Under the pieces are notes generated by a model that saw only the letters and a list, made by a program, of their open reading frames with translations, had not been told where the DNA came from and did not search any database. Below, one piece after another: positions 25,365 to 34,895 of a stretch of 64,000 nucleotides of DNA (position 1 is the first letter of the stretch; every line of letters begins with the position of its first letter). The translations under genes were made by a program, and so were the position numbers. The stretch lies in NCBI RefSeq assembly GCF_039545795.1, contig NZ_CP154260.1:7126001-7190000 (forward strand). The letters are read 5' to 3'. The stretch is from Chitinophaga niabensis. GTDB lineage: Bacteria; Bacteroidota; Bacteroidia; Chitinophagales; Chitinophagaceae.

Positions 25365-26915
25365 ATGAAAAGGATACTTAGCTTTTTCAGCATATTAACG
25401 ATACTTATTTCTTCCTGTAACAGTTCATTCCTGGACCTTACGCCGGAAGACCAGGTTTCCTCCGCTTCTTTCTTTAGAACGGAAGAACAGTTCCGCTCGG
25501 CATTGGCAACAGCTTATCAGCCGCTGAGGGATGTGATCAGTTATGATTATTATGGCGCAGAGATGCGTTCTGATAATACCCATTATGAGTTCTATTCTAT
25601 TGACAGGGGGCCTGCTTACCTGGAAAGAGAGAACATTGCAGACTTCCTGGACGTAAGCACCAACTCTTATACCAACAACCTGTACTACCAGCCTTACAAA
25701 GGTATTTCCCGTTGCAATATTGTGCTGGACAGGATTGCAGGATCTTCCTTATCTGATGCCGCAAAGGCGGATATTGAAGGGCAGGCAAAATTCCTGCGGG
25801 CCTGGTATTATTTCAAACTGGTGCGTTATTTCGGTGGCGTGCCTTTATTCCTGAAAGAAGTGCGCACGAGAGAAGAATCTTATCTCACCCGCTCCACGGT
25901 AGATCAGGTATACGCCAGCATTATTGCAGATGCAAAAGATGCAATCGCCAAACTGGCAAATCCGGTATTCCCGCAAAGTGGCATTGCTACTAAAGGAGCT
26001 GCTACCATGCTGCTCGCGGAAGTGTATATGACGCAGAAGAATTATCCGGAAGCAGAGCCATTGCTGAGGAACATCCTCACCATGGGTTACTCTTTGCTGC
26101 CTGTGTATGCAGATGTGTTTAAGACAGCCAATAAGAACAGCCGGGAATCGATCTTTGAAGTGCAGTACCTGCAGGGTAACCAGGGGCAGCAAAGTAACTT
26201 CATTTATATATTCCTGCCTAAATGTACCAATACAACCGTCCTTACAGGTGTAGCTACCAATAACTCCAGCTCTGCCGGTGGTGGATGGAATACCCCTACA
26301 AAGGATATGATCAATGCTTATGAAACAGGTGATAAACGGAAGGATGCATCTATTGCTATTGCAGAAGGCAGTTATAATGCGAGTCTTGTTTTCACACCTA
26401 CTGCACTGAAAAGTATTGTTAACTATGTTCCGCCAGCAGGAAAAGTTGGCGTGCCTTTCATCAAGAAATACCTGAACCCGCATACCGTGGCGAATAACAC
26501 AAACGACAACTGGCCTGTATACCGTTATGCAGATGCCTTGCTGCTGCTGGCGGAATGTTTGAATGAAAGGAACAAAGCTGGAGAAGCTTTGCCTTACTTA
26601 ACCGAAGTGCGCGACAGAGCCTTTGGTGCAGGTGTTTCCCCTGTTACCACAACAGATCAGGCATTGCTGAGAGATATCATTGCCCGTGAGAGAAGAGTAG
26701 AGCTGGCGTTTGAGAATCACCGCTGGCATGACCTGGTGCGGACGGACAAAGCTATTACTGTGATGACAGCGCATGCTGTTGCCCTGAAAGCTGAGTTCCC
26801 TTACCTGCCTGCTAATTCTTACCAGATAGATAAGAACAAACTGTTATTCCCTATACCTTTCAATGAACGGAGCTTAAATCCGGCCTTGACACAAAATGAT
26901 GGATACACTAATTAA
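25365..26915 (+). CDS. SusD-family outer-membrane glycan-binding lipoprotein (rhamnoside/fucoside locus)
   Basis: Surface glycan-binding lipoprotein that works with the SusC just upstream. The lipobox lies in MKRILSFFSILTILISSCNS, with the acylated Cys at residue 18. The SusD signatures FLDLTPEDQVSSASFF, FLRAWYYFKLVRYFGGVPL and RERRVELAFENHRWHDLVRT are present, and the chain ends with LFPIPFNERSLNPALTQNDGY, the usual C-terminal segment. At 516 residues it is of ordinary length. The next gene, an FKBP lipoprotein, starts only 3 bp after the stop, so the two are translationally linked. Ligand is unknown but the downstream GH78 and GH106 enzymes suggest a rhamnose-bearing glycan. Confidence 0.95.
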   Translation: MKRILSFFSILTILISSCNSSFLDLTPEDQVSSASFFRTEEQFRSALATAYQPLRDVISYDYYGAEMRSDNTHYEFYSIDRGPAYLERENIADFLDVSTNSYTNNLYYQPYKGISRCNIVLDRIAGSSLSDAAKADIEGQAKFLRAWYYFKLVRYFGGVPLFLKEVRTREESYLTRSTVDQVYASIIADAKDAIAKLANPVFPQSGIATKGAATMLLAEVYMTQKNYPEAEPLLRNILTMGYSLLPVYADVFKTANKNSRESIFEVQYLQGNQGQQSNFIYIFLPKCTNTTVLTGVATNNSSSAGGGWNTPTKDMINAYETGDKRKDASIAIAEGSYNASLVFTPTALKSIVNYVPPAGKVGVPFIKKYLNPHTVANNTNDNWPVYRYADALLLLAECLNERNKAGEALPYLTEVRDRAFGAGVSPVTTTDQALLRDIIARERRVELAFENHRWHDLVRTDKAITVMTAHAVALKAEFPYLPANSYQIDKNKLLFPIPFNERSLNPALTQNDGYTN

Positions 26916-26918
26916 AGA

Positions 26919-27827
26919 TTGAATTTGAAAAGTAAGCGTAACATAAGTTTTACTGCAAAAGCTGCCTGTTTTTTACTGGCAGCTTTTGCGGTTATTTTCC
27001 ATTTGAGTGGTTGTGAGCAGCCTTTCCGGAAGGGAGAGGGGGATATGTTGTATAAGATCCTGACAGATAAAGGAAAGCAGCATATAGGGATAGATGATTT
27101 TGTGTCATTTTCTTATATTGAAGAATCGGAAGCCGGGCAGGTGATCTCCGGTTCGGAGGATTTTGATGCGCGGCCTGCTTTGATGTTCCGGGAGCGGTCC
27201 AGGTTCAAAGGAGATCTTTTTGCTGCACTGGGATTACTGGGTGAAGGAGATGAGGGCGTGTTTAAGATCAAACATTCCATATACAAAGTGAAGATCCATC
27301 AGGTGATTGCACGTGGAAAGCTGGATGACCGTTCATTTAGTAATAAAATTGAAGAACTGAGGGCTGCGGAGAATATTAAAGCGCGTGACCGGGAAACATC
27401 CAGGATAGCAGATTTTGTTACCGCGAATCATATAACGGCCGGGGCCGGTCCGGGATTACAATATAAAGTGCTGAAAGAAGGAGCAGGTAAAAAGGCTTTG
27501 CCCGGAGATACGATTGAAGTGAATTATACGGCCAGTTACCTTGGCGGTAAGGTTTTTGAAACTACGGATAAACAGGTTGCGGAGAAAGCGGGTTTGTATA
27601 ATCCGCTGTTACCATATAAACCCATGGCAGTGACTGTTTCTGGAACAACTCATTTATCAGGTTTTGAGCAGGCCATGTTGCTGTTCCCCAAAGGAACAAA
27701 AGCTTTGTTAGTGATCCCCTCCGCGTTAGCATATGGAGCAGCGGGCAAAGGGGCCATTCTTCCATATACACCTATAGCCTGTACAATAAGCATATCAGAT
27801 ATTAAATTCCAACGTAATGATGATTAA
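26919..27827 (+). CDS. FKBP-type peptidyl-prolyl isomerase lipoprotein within the glycan locus
   Basis: Exported proline isomerase that probably helps fold proteins of the envelope. The lipobox (AVIFHLSGC) shows that it is a lipoprotein. The chain has two FKBP-like halves: a degenerate N-terminal one (about residues 35-110) and a full C-terminal one (about 185-300) with PGDTIEVNYTASYLGGKVFE, LSGFEQAMLLFPKG and IPSALAYGAAGKGAILPYTP, which carry the binding-pocket aromatic and Ile/Tyr positions. No ATG is available before the signal peptide; TTG at 26,919 is the best start, 3 bp after susD. Its last 11 bases overlap the GH78 gene. Isomerases are repeatedly found in such loci; the client is unknown. 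Confidence 0.85.
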   Translation: MNLKSKRNISFTAKAACFLLAAFAVIFHLSGCEQPFRKGEGDMLYKILTDKGKQHIGIDDFVSFSYIEESEAGQVISGSEDFDARPALMFRERSRFKGDLFAALGLLGEGDEGVFKIKHSIYKVKIHQVIARGKLDDRSFSNKIEELRAAENIKARDRETSRIADFVTANHITAGAGPGLQYKVLKEGAGKKALPGDTIEVNYTASYLGGKVFETTDKQVAEKAGLYNPLLPYKPMAVTVSGTTHLSGFEQAMLLFPKGTKALLVIPSALAYGAAGKGAILPYTPIACTISISDIKFQRNDD

Positions 27828-30405
27828 AAGACTACTGTTTTTGCTCCTGTTCACCGTTCATGTTTCGGGAGTATCAGCTGCCTTTGTTGTAAAGGAGCTC
27901 ACCTGCGACTATAAAGTGAACCCATTGGGGATTGATCACTTAAAGCCGCAGCTTAGCTGGATACTGGTTTCCTCAGATAAGAATGTATTACAATCTGCTT
28001 ATGAGATAAAAGTGAAGGAAGGGCAACGGGTGGTATGGGAAACTGGAAAAGTTAATTCCGCGCAATCTGTGCATATTCCATATGAAGGAGCGGTGTTGCA
28101 ATCCGGGAAAAAATATTCCTGGCAGGTAAGGGTATGGGATGATAAGGGCAAGGCGTCTAACTGGAGTGAGGTCAATACCTGGGAAATGGGATTGCTGGCT
28201 GCGGCAGACTGGCAGGCAAAATGGATTGAAACAAAGGATACCACAGGCGGTAAGGTGGGGCCTGCTCCTATATTCCGTAAGAATTTTACCCTGTCCAAAT
28301 CAGTGAAGAGCGCCCGCTTATATGTAACGGCGCATGGTTTGTACGAAGCCAACCTGAATGGCAAAAGAGTAGGGGTGGATTATTTCAGGCCGGGATGGAC
28401 CAGCCGTAAACGTTTACAATACCAGACCTATGATGTAGCCGCTTTGCTGCAAAAGGGACAGAATGCAGCAGTGGTGACAGTGGGCGATGGTTGGTACAGG
28501 GGTAATCTTGAATTCAATAATAAGCGGAATACTTATGGTAAGGAAGTGGGATTGCTGTTTCAGTTAGTAGTAACTTATACAGATGGCAGTACGGAGCAGA
28601 TCAACTCGGATGGAACCTGGGAATCGAGTTTTGACGGGCCTATCCTGGCTTCTGATATTTATAATGGAGAAATATATGATGCGCGGAAGGAGATCCCTTT
28701 GGTTTGGGCTGGAGTGCGTGTGATGGATTTCAGCAAAAGGGACCTCGTGGCAGAAACAGGCCCTGCGGTAACCAAACATGAACATTTTCAACCGGTTAAA
28801 ATGATCACTACGCCTAAGGGTGAGGCGGTAGCTGATTTCGGGCAGAACCTTGTTGGCTGGGTAAAACTGCGTGTGAAAGGTAAAGCAGGTGATACCGTGG
28901 TATTGCATCATGCGGAAGTGCTGGATAAAGAGGGTAACTTTTATACAGATAACCTCAGAGGAGCAAAGCAGGAGAACAGGTTTATCCTGAAGGGCGGAGA
29001 TGTGGAGGTGCTGGAACCCCATTTTACTTTCCAGGGATTCCGGTATGTAAAGATTTCCGGTGTAATGCCGGAACAACTAACAGCTATTGCACTGTATTCT
29101 GATATGACGCCGGCTGGTAAGTTTGAATGTTCTAATCCCTTGATCAATCAATTGCAGCATAATATTCAATGGGGCCAGAAAGGAAATTTCCTGGATGTAC
29201 CTACTGATTGCCCGCAGCGGGATGAACGGCTTGGCTGGACAGGGGATGCGCAGGTGTTCTTCAATACCGCTGCTTACAATATGGATGTAGCGGGTTTCTT
29301 TACCAAATGGCTGAAAGACCTCCGTGCAGACCAGCATAAGAATGGCAATGTGCCTGTGGTGATCCCTGATGTAAGAACGCCTAAGAATGCGGGTTCTGCA
29401 GGATGGGGAGATGTGGCCACCATCATACCCTGGAACTTTTACATAACCTACGGCGATAAACAATTGCTGCAGGAGCAGTACCAGAGCATGAAGGCTTGGG
29501 TAAACTATATCCGCAGTATCAGCAAAGATCATCTCTGGAATAGTGGCCCGCATTATGGCGACTGGCTCTTCTATATTCCTAACGATGATAAGGACGGTAA
29601 AGCAGCTATCACGGATAAATTTTTAATCGCACAGGCTTTCTATGCGGCTTCCACACAGAACCTCATTAATGCCGCAAACGTTTTGGGCAATGAGGCGGAC
29701 GTTAAAGAATATACTGCTTTACTGGATACCGTGAAGAAAGCATTCCTGTATGAATATGTTGCTCCCAGCGGCCGGTTGGTATCCAGTTCACAAACAGCGT
29801 ATGTGCTGGCCCTGAACTTTGATCTGTTGCCGGAAGCGCTGAGAGCTTCTGCTGCTAAGCGGCTTGTAGATAACATTGCTGCCTATGGCAATCACCTCAC
29901 TACCGGATTTTTAGGCACACCTTATCTCTGCCATGTACTCACGCGTTTTGGGTATAATGATATAGCGTATAAATTATTACTGCAGGATACTTATCCTTCC
30001 TGGTTGTATCCTGTAAAGAAAGGTGCTACTACTATCTGGGAAAGATGGGATGGTATTAAACAGGATGGTTCTTTCCAGAATGTGGGCATGAACTCTTTTA
30101 ATCATTATGCCTATGGTGCTATTGGAGACTGGATGTATAAAGTGGTAGCAGGTATTAATCCACAGGTGGGATATAAACATATTGTGATTGCACCTAAACC
30201 TGGTGGCGGGCTTACTACAGCCAGTGCATCTTACAAAACATTGTATGGAGAAGTAAAGTCGGCCTGGAGTATCGGTGGCGGTGTTATTAAGGTAGATGTC
30301 ACTATCCCCTGTAACACTACAGCCACCATTACTTTACCCGGTAAAGAGGAGCAGCTGGCAGTTGGTTCAGGTGTTTATCATTACGAATATGCTTTTGCCC
30401 AATAG
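27817..30405 (+). CDS. GH78 alpha-L-rhamnosidase
   Basis: Exported glycosidase of family GH78 that removes terminal alpha-L-rhamnose. A signal peptide (MIKRLLFLLLFTVHVSGVSA) is followed by the N-terminal beta domains (LSWILVSSDKNVLQSAYEIKV), the conserved DFGQNLVGW region, and the catalytic (alpha/alpha)6 barrel with DVPTDCPQRDERLGWTGDAQ, which contains the general-acid region, then TIWERWDG and SFNHYAYGAIGDWMY. The length of 862 residues is normal. It overlaps the FKBP gene by 11 bp. Its stop codon TAG at 30,403-30,405 lies inside a 67-bp repeated element (see repeat at 30,400), suggesting the element's insertion set the present C-terminus or landed right at it. Confidence 0.93.
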   Translation: MMIKRLLFLLLFTVHVSGVSAAFVVKELTCDYKVNPLGIDHLKPQLSWILVSSDKNVLQSAYEIKVKEGQRVVWETGKVNSAQSVHIPYEGAVLQSGKKYSWQVRVWDDKGKASNWSEVNTWEMGLLAAADWQAKWIETKDTTGGKVGPAPIFRKNFTLSKSVKSARLYVTAHGLYEANLNGKRVGVDYFRPGWTSRKRLQYQTYDVAALLQKGQNAAVVTVGDGWYRGNLEFNNKRNTYGKEVGLLFQLVVTYTDGSTEQINSDGTWESSFDGPILASDIYNGEIYDARKEIPLVWAGVRVMDFSKRDLVAETGPAVTKHEHFQPVKMITTPKGEAVADFGQNLVGWVKLRVKGKAGDTVVLHHAEVLDKEGNFYTDNLRGAKQENRFILKGGDVEVLEPHFTFQGFRYVKISGVMPEQLTAIALYSDMTPAGKFECSNPLINQLQHNIQWGQKGNFLDVPTDCPQRDERLGWTGDAQVFFNTAAYNMDVAGFFTKWLKDLRADQHKNGNVPVVIPDVRTPKNAGSAGWGDVATIIPWNFYITYGDKQLLQEQYQSMKAWVNYIRSISKDHLWNSGPHYGDWLFYIPNDDKDGKAAITDKFLIAQAFYAASTQNLINAANVLGNEADVKEYTALLDTVKKAFLYEYVAPSGRLVSSSQTAYVLALNFDLLPEALRASAAKRLVDNIAAYGNHLTTGFLGTPYLCHVLTRFGYNDIAYKLLLQDTYPSWLYPVKKGATTIWERWDGIKQDGSFQNVGMNSFNHYAYGAIGDWMYKVVAGINPQVGYKHIVIAPKPGGGLTTASASYKTLYGEVKSAWSIGGGVIKVDVTIPCNTTATITLPGKEEQLAVGSGVYHYEYAFAQ

Positions 30406-30466
30406 CGGACAAACCGCTGAAGTGAGTGACACAACGGCGGCTGATAGTATTGCTATCGCCGGTTAC
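30400..30466 (+). repeat. Dispersed 67-bp element, copy 1
   Basis: This segment and 59,209-59,275 have identical length and agree at 56 of 67 bases by hand alignment. The core 30,420-30,450 (31 bases) is identical in both. Ahead of it is a small hairpin, AGCGG-ACAAA-CCGCT (30,404-30,418). In copy 2 it reads AGCGA-ACAGA-TCGTT, where one G-C pair becomes A-T and another G-C becomes G-T, so pairing is kept. It begins at the stop codon of the GH78 gene and ends 15 bp before the GH106 gene. Confidence 0.85.
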
Positions 30467-30480
30467 ATAAATTTTTTAAA

Positions 30481-33441
30481 ATGGATAGAAGGAAATTTAT
30501 TTCAACGGTAGGTCTTGGTGTTAGTGCCGGATTCCTGAGTACTGGTAATGCTTTTGCCATCATGGCGGGGAATGATATGCGGCAATTATTTGTGAATCCT
30601 CCAGATAGTGCAAGGCCTGGTTGCTATTGGTGGTGGTTCAACGGACTTGTGAGTAAAGAAGGATTGACAAGAGACCTGGAAGAATTCAGGGATAAAGGGA
30701 TCGGGAATGTGCTGCTGGTGAATTCCGCAGGTGGATTGGGTGGTGTGCAAATGCCCCTTGGCGCAAAATTCCTTTCCGATGAATGGAAGGAATTATTCAA
30801 ACATGCGATCAGGGAAGCGAAGCGATTGAATATTGATGTGGGTGTAAACCTTTGCTCCGGCTGGGCAATGGGTGGCCCATGGATCACACCTGAAGTGGCA
30901 GGGCGCTGGGTGTTGCAATCTGAAATAACGGTGGTTGGGCCGCAAAAGTTCTCTGCTGCACTGCCTTTACCAGGTAACCGTTCCGGCTATGACCATGTGT
31001 TTAATCCCCCGGGATTTAAAGATTATATAGACCTGCCATTGGAAAAGCTGGATTACCGTGATACTGCTGTGACGGCTTTTCCGAGTAGTACCAAAATAGA
31101 TGGAGAGCGTGCAAAGCTCATTCCCGCTAAGACAAACCGTAAGGATGCGAGTAATTTCATCCGGCAAAAAGATCTGATGGAACCGGTGTTGGATTACTGG
31201 GAAGCTGCTCCTGCAGATAAACCGGTGCCTGTTGCACAAGTGATTGACCTTACTGCAAAAATGCGCGCTGACGGCCATCTTGAATGGGATGTGCCTGCAG
31301 GTTCATGGACTATTGTGCGGACTGGACATAGAATGACAGGCTCCCGCCTAATGATTGCACAACCTGAAGCGGATGGATTATCTGTTGGCTGGTTGAGCAG
31401 TGAAGGAGTAGATATACAATTCGAACATCTTGGAAAAGTATTGCTGGAGCTGGCCGGATCAGTGAAGGGTAATACGCTGAGATATTTCTGTGATGATAGT
31501 TTCGAAGATGGCTTCCCTAACTGGACGGCTAAGATCCTAGAGAAATTTTCTTTCTACAGAGGCTATGATGCCAAGCCTTATCTGCCGGTGATAGCAGGTT
31601 ACATTATTACTTCTGCGGAAGTTTCTGACCGCTTTCTGCATGACTACCGAAAAACGGTGGCGGACTGTATGGCAGATGGGCATTATAAACGTTTCGCAGA
31701 GTTGTGCCATGCGCATGGATTGAAAGTGCAGAATGAGTCTGCCGGGCCCAGCCGTTCCGGCACCATGTGTATGGATGGTTTGAAAAACCTTGGCCGCAGT
31801 GATCAGCCGATGGGGGAATTCTGGCTGGGGCTTCGGCATGATGAACCTGGAGGGCTGGATGATAACTTAGGATATGGTGTTTCCCGTTTAGAGAACGGGC
31901 AGAATAAAGTAACGAAGATGGCAGCTTCTGCCGGGCATATCTATGGAAAGAAAATAGTGCCTGCGGAAGCATTCACGGCTATGCGGCACTGGAATGATTA
32001 TCCCGGTAATTTAAAGCAGGCGGCGGACAGGGCTTATTGCGAAGGCATCAATCGTTTGGTGATCCATACTTCTACTTCTACCCGCCCTGAAGATGGTAAG
32101 CCGGGTTATGAATATGGTGCGGGTACGCACTTTAATCCCAATGTTACCTGGTGGAATAAATCAGGTGGTTTCCTTTCTTATATGGCGCGCTGCCAGCATC
32201 TTTTACAGGAAGGGATGTTTGTGGCAGATGTGCTTTACTACAATGGTGATTGGGCGCCCAATATTGTAATGCCGAAACATATTGATCCTTCTCTTGGATT
32301 TGGATATGATTATGATGTTTGTAATGAAGAGGTGTTGCTTACGCGGTTGGCTGTTAAGAACGGGCGGATTGTTTTGCCGGATGGCATGAGTTACCGTTTG
32401 CTGGTTTTACCGGAGACGGTGCGTATGCCTGTGGCTGTTATATCACGCCTCAAACAGCTGGTACTGGAAGGTGCAACCATTGTTGGGCGCAAGCCTTCTA
32501 TGGACCCCGGGTTGAAGGATTATCCTACCTGTGATACTACAGTAAGCAGTATAGCAGCTGAGGTTTGGGGTAATTGTGATGGTGCAAATGTGGCTTCTCA
32601 TCAATACGGAAAAGGACGTGTTTTCTGGAATAAACCTTTGCGGGATATTCTGCTACTCGATGGTGTTGCACCGGATTTTTCACATGATAGTCCTTATGCT
32701 TTTATTGACTTCATTCATCGGTCTACTGATGAAGGAGAGGTTTATTTCTTAACTAACCGCAACAACAGGATAGAGAAATTAGATTGTCAATTCAGGGCCA
32801 GTGGTAAACCTGAAATATGGGATCCTGTATCAGGTGAAACCCGCGGAGCTGTATCTTCTATTGCTGGTGGAAGAGTGTCTGTGCCTATGGTGTTTGAGGC
32901 TTTCCAGTCTTTCTTTGTAGTATTTCCGAAACGCAGCAGTTCACTGAAGGCTGTGCCTTTCCCTTCTTTTGCTACCGTGCAGGAGATAAAAGGTGCATGG
33001 AAAGTAAAGTTTGATACGGCATGGGGCGGTCCTGCGTCTATAGAATTCCCTTCTTTGCAGGATTGGACGAAACGCCCTGAGCCCGGGATTAAATATTATT
33101 CCGGTACGGCTACTTATGTGAAAGAGATCACTGTTGCTGCTACCGGCCGTTTGTTCCTTGACCTTGGTGTTGTAAAGAATATCGCTTCCGTGAAATTAAA
33201 CGGCAGGTCATTGGGCATTGTATGGACGGCGCCCTGGAGAGTGGAAATAACATCTGCTGTTAAACCGGGTGTTAATCTGCTGGAGATTGAAGTAGTGAAC
33301 CTTTGGCCTAACCGGCTGATCGGTGATGCTGCCTTACCTCCTGAACAACGTTTAACCCGTACCAATATTCCATTTAAAAGTGATGCGCCATTGTTGTCCT
33401 CCGGATTACTTGGCCCTGTAACTATTAACCAATATTTATGA
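30481..33441 (+). CDS. GH106-type alpha-L-rhamnosidase
   Basis: Large exported glycosidase resembling family GH106 (PF17132), whose characterised members remove alpha-L-rhamnose from rhamnogalacturonan and related chains. The N-terminus MDRRKFISTVGLGVSAGF is a Tat-like signal. The barrel opens with ARPGCYWWWFNGLVSKEGLT and DLEEFRDKGIGNVLLVNSAG, with GVNLCSGWAMGGPWITPE and YFCDDSFEDGFPNW further on. A C-terminal galactose-binding-like beta sandwich covers about 855-980 (SLGIVWTAPWRVEITSAVKP). At 986 residues it is within family range. Only 4 bp overlap with the phosphoesterase gene that follows. GH78 beside GH106 argues strongly for a rhamnose-containing substrate. Confidence 0.9.
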   Translation: MDRRKFISTVGLGVSAGFLSTGNAFAIMAGNDMRQLFVNPPDSARPGCYWWWFNGLVSKEGLTRDLEEFRDKGIGNVLLVNSAGGLGGVQMPLGAKFLSDEWKELFKHAIREAKRLNIDVGVNLCSGWAMGGPWITPEVAGRWVLQSEITVVGPQKFSAALPLPGNRSGYDHVFNPPGFKDYIDLPLEKLDYRDTAVTAFPSSTKIDGERAKLIPAKTNRKDASNFIRQKDLMEPVLDYWEAAPADKPVPVAQVIDLTAKMRADGHLEWDVPAGSWTIVRTGHRMTGSRLMIAQPEADGLSVGWLSSEGVDIQFEHLGKVLLELAGSVKGNTLRYFCDDSFEDGFPNWTAKILEKFSFYRGYDAKPYLPVIAGYIITSAEVSDRFLHDYRKTVADCMADGHYKRFAELCHAHGLKVQNESAGPSRSGTMCMDGLKNLGRSDQPMGEFWLGLRHDEPGGLDDNLGYGVSRLENGQNKVTKMAASAGHIYGKKIVPAEAFTAMRHWNDYPGNLKQAADRAYCEGINRLVIHTSTSTRPEDGKPGYEYGAGTHFNPNVTWWNKSGGFLSYMARCQHLLQEGMFVADVLYYNGDWAPNIVMPKHIDPSLGFGYDYDVCNEEVLLTRLAVKNGRIVLPDGMSYRLLVLPETVRMPVAVISRLKQLVLEGATIVGRKPSMDPGLKDYPTCDTTVSSIAAEVWGNCDGANVASHQYGKGRVFWNKPLRDILLLDGVAPDFSHDSPYAFIDFIHRSTDEGEVYFLTNRNNRIEKLDCQFRASGKPEIWDPVSGETRGAVSSIAGGRVSVPMVFEAFQSFFVVFPKRSSSLKAVPFPSFATVQEIKGAWKVKFDTAWGGPASIEFPSLQDWTKRPEPGIKYYSGTATYVKEITVAATGRLFLDLGVVKNIASVKLNGRSLGIVWTAPWRVEITSAVKPGVNLLEIEVVNLWPNRLIGDAALPPEQRLTRTNIPFKSDAPLLSSGLLGPVTINQYL

Positions 33442-34472
33442 GACAAGCATTTTTTTTAGCTGCACTGGCTTTGGCTGGCTGTGGGAAGAAGGGCGGCGAT
33501 GCTGGCCCGGGACCTGTTACACCACCAGAGAACTTTGAAACAGAACTTAACACACCGGGGACTGCAGCGACTACAGCACCGGGGGATTTCACGATCGTGG
33601 TGTTGCCTGATACGCAGTATTATCTTGGCCAACCACAATTAGGTGGAACGCCTGCCATGTTCAATGCACAGATCAGCTGGATCAAAAATAACCAGGTGGC
33701 AGAGAACATTGCTTACGTAGCACATCTTGGAGATATCTCGGAACATGGAGATAATCCCAATTATGCTGCAACTGAATGGAAGCTGGCCAGGGATGCTATC
33801 TATGGATTGGAGAACCCGGTTAGTATCCCGTATGGTTTAGCTGTGGGGAATCATGATCAATATCCTTCCGGTAATCCGCTGACATCTACCACCAACTATT
33901 ACAACAGATATTTTGGTGTGAAACATTATGAGGGCCGTCCTTATTACGGAGGGAACTATGGTGGGAACAATGACAGTCATTACGACCTTTTCAGCGCAGG
34001 CGGGATGGATTTTATTGTGATCTATCTTGAATTTGATGATCAGTTGGTGAATGCCGGTGCTATGAATAACTGGGCGTATGATCTGCTGGGTGTTTATGCT
34101 TCGCGGAAAGCTATTATTGTGAGCCATTCTATTATGGGGAATAATCCCGTGGCCGGGTCTAATACTACGAAGGGGAATTTCAGCAAGCAGGGTTCTTCTA
34201 TCTATGAACGCCTGAAATACCGTTCAAATATTGTGATGATGATCAACGGGCATCATGGCGATAATGGAGAAGGTTATCGTGCAGATGTTTTTGAAGGGCA
34301 TACGATCCATACTTTTTTATCTGATTACCAAAGCCGGCCGAATGGAGGTGGAGGGATGATGCGGTTGTATAAATTCGCTGTGGCCAATAAGGAGATCAGG
34401 GTGAAGACGTTCTCTCCGGTTACGGGAGTAGCGGAAACGGATGGGGATAGTGATTTTACGGTGAAGTACTAA
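33438..34472 (+). CDS. Calcineurin-like metallophosphoesterase lipoprotein
   Basis: Exported metal-dependent phosphoesterase. The lipobox is in MRQAFFLAALALAGC, followed by a Gly/Pro-rich linker. Metallophosphatase motifs run in order: VLPDTQYY (first Asp), VAHLGDISEHG (GD motif), LAVGNHDQYP (GNH-D), IIVSHSIMG, and MMINGHHGDNGEGY (GH). The core spans about residues 48-300. It overlaps the GH106 gene by 4 bp and is therefore the last gene of the glycan operon. Phosphoesterases occur in glycan loci to act on phosphorylated sugars or lipids, but this substrate is unknown. All metal-binding positions expected for the fold appear intact. Confidence 0.88.
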   Translation: MRQAFFLAALALAGCGKKGGDAGPGPVTPPENFETELNTPGTAATTAPGDFTIVVLPDTQYYLGQPQLGGTPAMFNAQISWIKNNQVAENIAYVAHLGDISEHGDNPNYAATEWKLARDAIYGLENPVSIPYGLAVGNHDQYPSGNPLTSTTNYYNRYFGVKHYEGRPYYGGNYGGNNDSHYDLFSAGGMDFIVIYLEFDDQLVNAGAMNNWAYDLLGVYASRKAIIVSHSIMGNNPVAGSNTTKGNFSKQGSSIYERLKYRSNIVMMINGHHGDNGEGYRADVFEGHTIHTFLSDYQSRPNGGGGMMRLYKFAVANKEIRVKTFSPVTGVAETDGDSDFTVKY

Positions 34473-34529
34473 ATATACTGCGGGGGGATTGCAGACGCTT
34501 TGTATTAATTTAATAGGAAACATCTTCTT

Positions 34530-34895
34530 ATGAAAGCGCTTATTTTGTCTGTAGTCCTTTTTCTGCAGAGCCATGTACTTATCCCTGCGGAAACCGTGGC
34601 TTCTAATTCAACAGCCACCGGCTTTACCATTCATTTTGCACATTTGACCAGCAGCCATACGTATAGTTTTTATATGGAGCCTGGCTTTTATAACCACAGC
34701 AATAAGTGGCAGCTGGAGCCGGGGTTCTATACTGTAACGTTTACCCCGGCAAGCAGTACTTACGGACCTACAGCTTTTTTAGCTAACGGGGAGAATGTTA
34801 GTAAGTACGGGGCCAGCAACAGCGGTGTTGTTACCCTCAATAACGTACAGTTATATGAAGGCGGCGGAAACCAGGTTATTATTACCGGGATTTAG
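34530..34895 (+). CDS. Small secreted protein of unknown function
   Basis: A 121-residue exported protein I do not recognise. A signal peptide (MKALILSVVLFLQSHVLIPA) precedes a chain rich in Thr, Ser, Tyr, Phe and Gly, with alternating polar and hydrophobic residues typical of a small beta sandwich: SHTYSFYMEPGFYNHSNK, WQLEPGFYTVTFTPAS, GENVSKYGASNSGVV. The repeated motif (M/L)EPGFY at two places hints at internal duplication. No Cys and no catalytic pattern is present. It lies between the phosphoesterase gene and the mutagenesis cassette, and its stop codon falls inside the left arm of the palindrome at 34,892. Coding status is supported by the signal peptide and by the absence of any alternative frame. 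Confidence 0.6.
   Translation: MKALILSVVLFLQSHVLIPAETVASNSTATGFTIHFAHLTSSHTYSFYMEPGFYNHSNKWQLEPGFYTVTFTPASSTYGPTAFLANGENVSKYGASNSGVVTLNNVQLYEGGGNQVIITGI

Noticed and set aside
30296..30511. Small frame encoding VSDTTAADSIAIAGY, shared with a frame near 59,230
   Set aside because: The shared peptide comes from the 67-bp element. The two frames have no common start or length, and the changes preserve pairing, not codons, so I treat it as non-coding.
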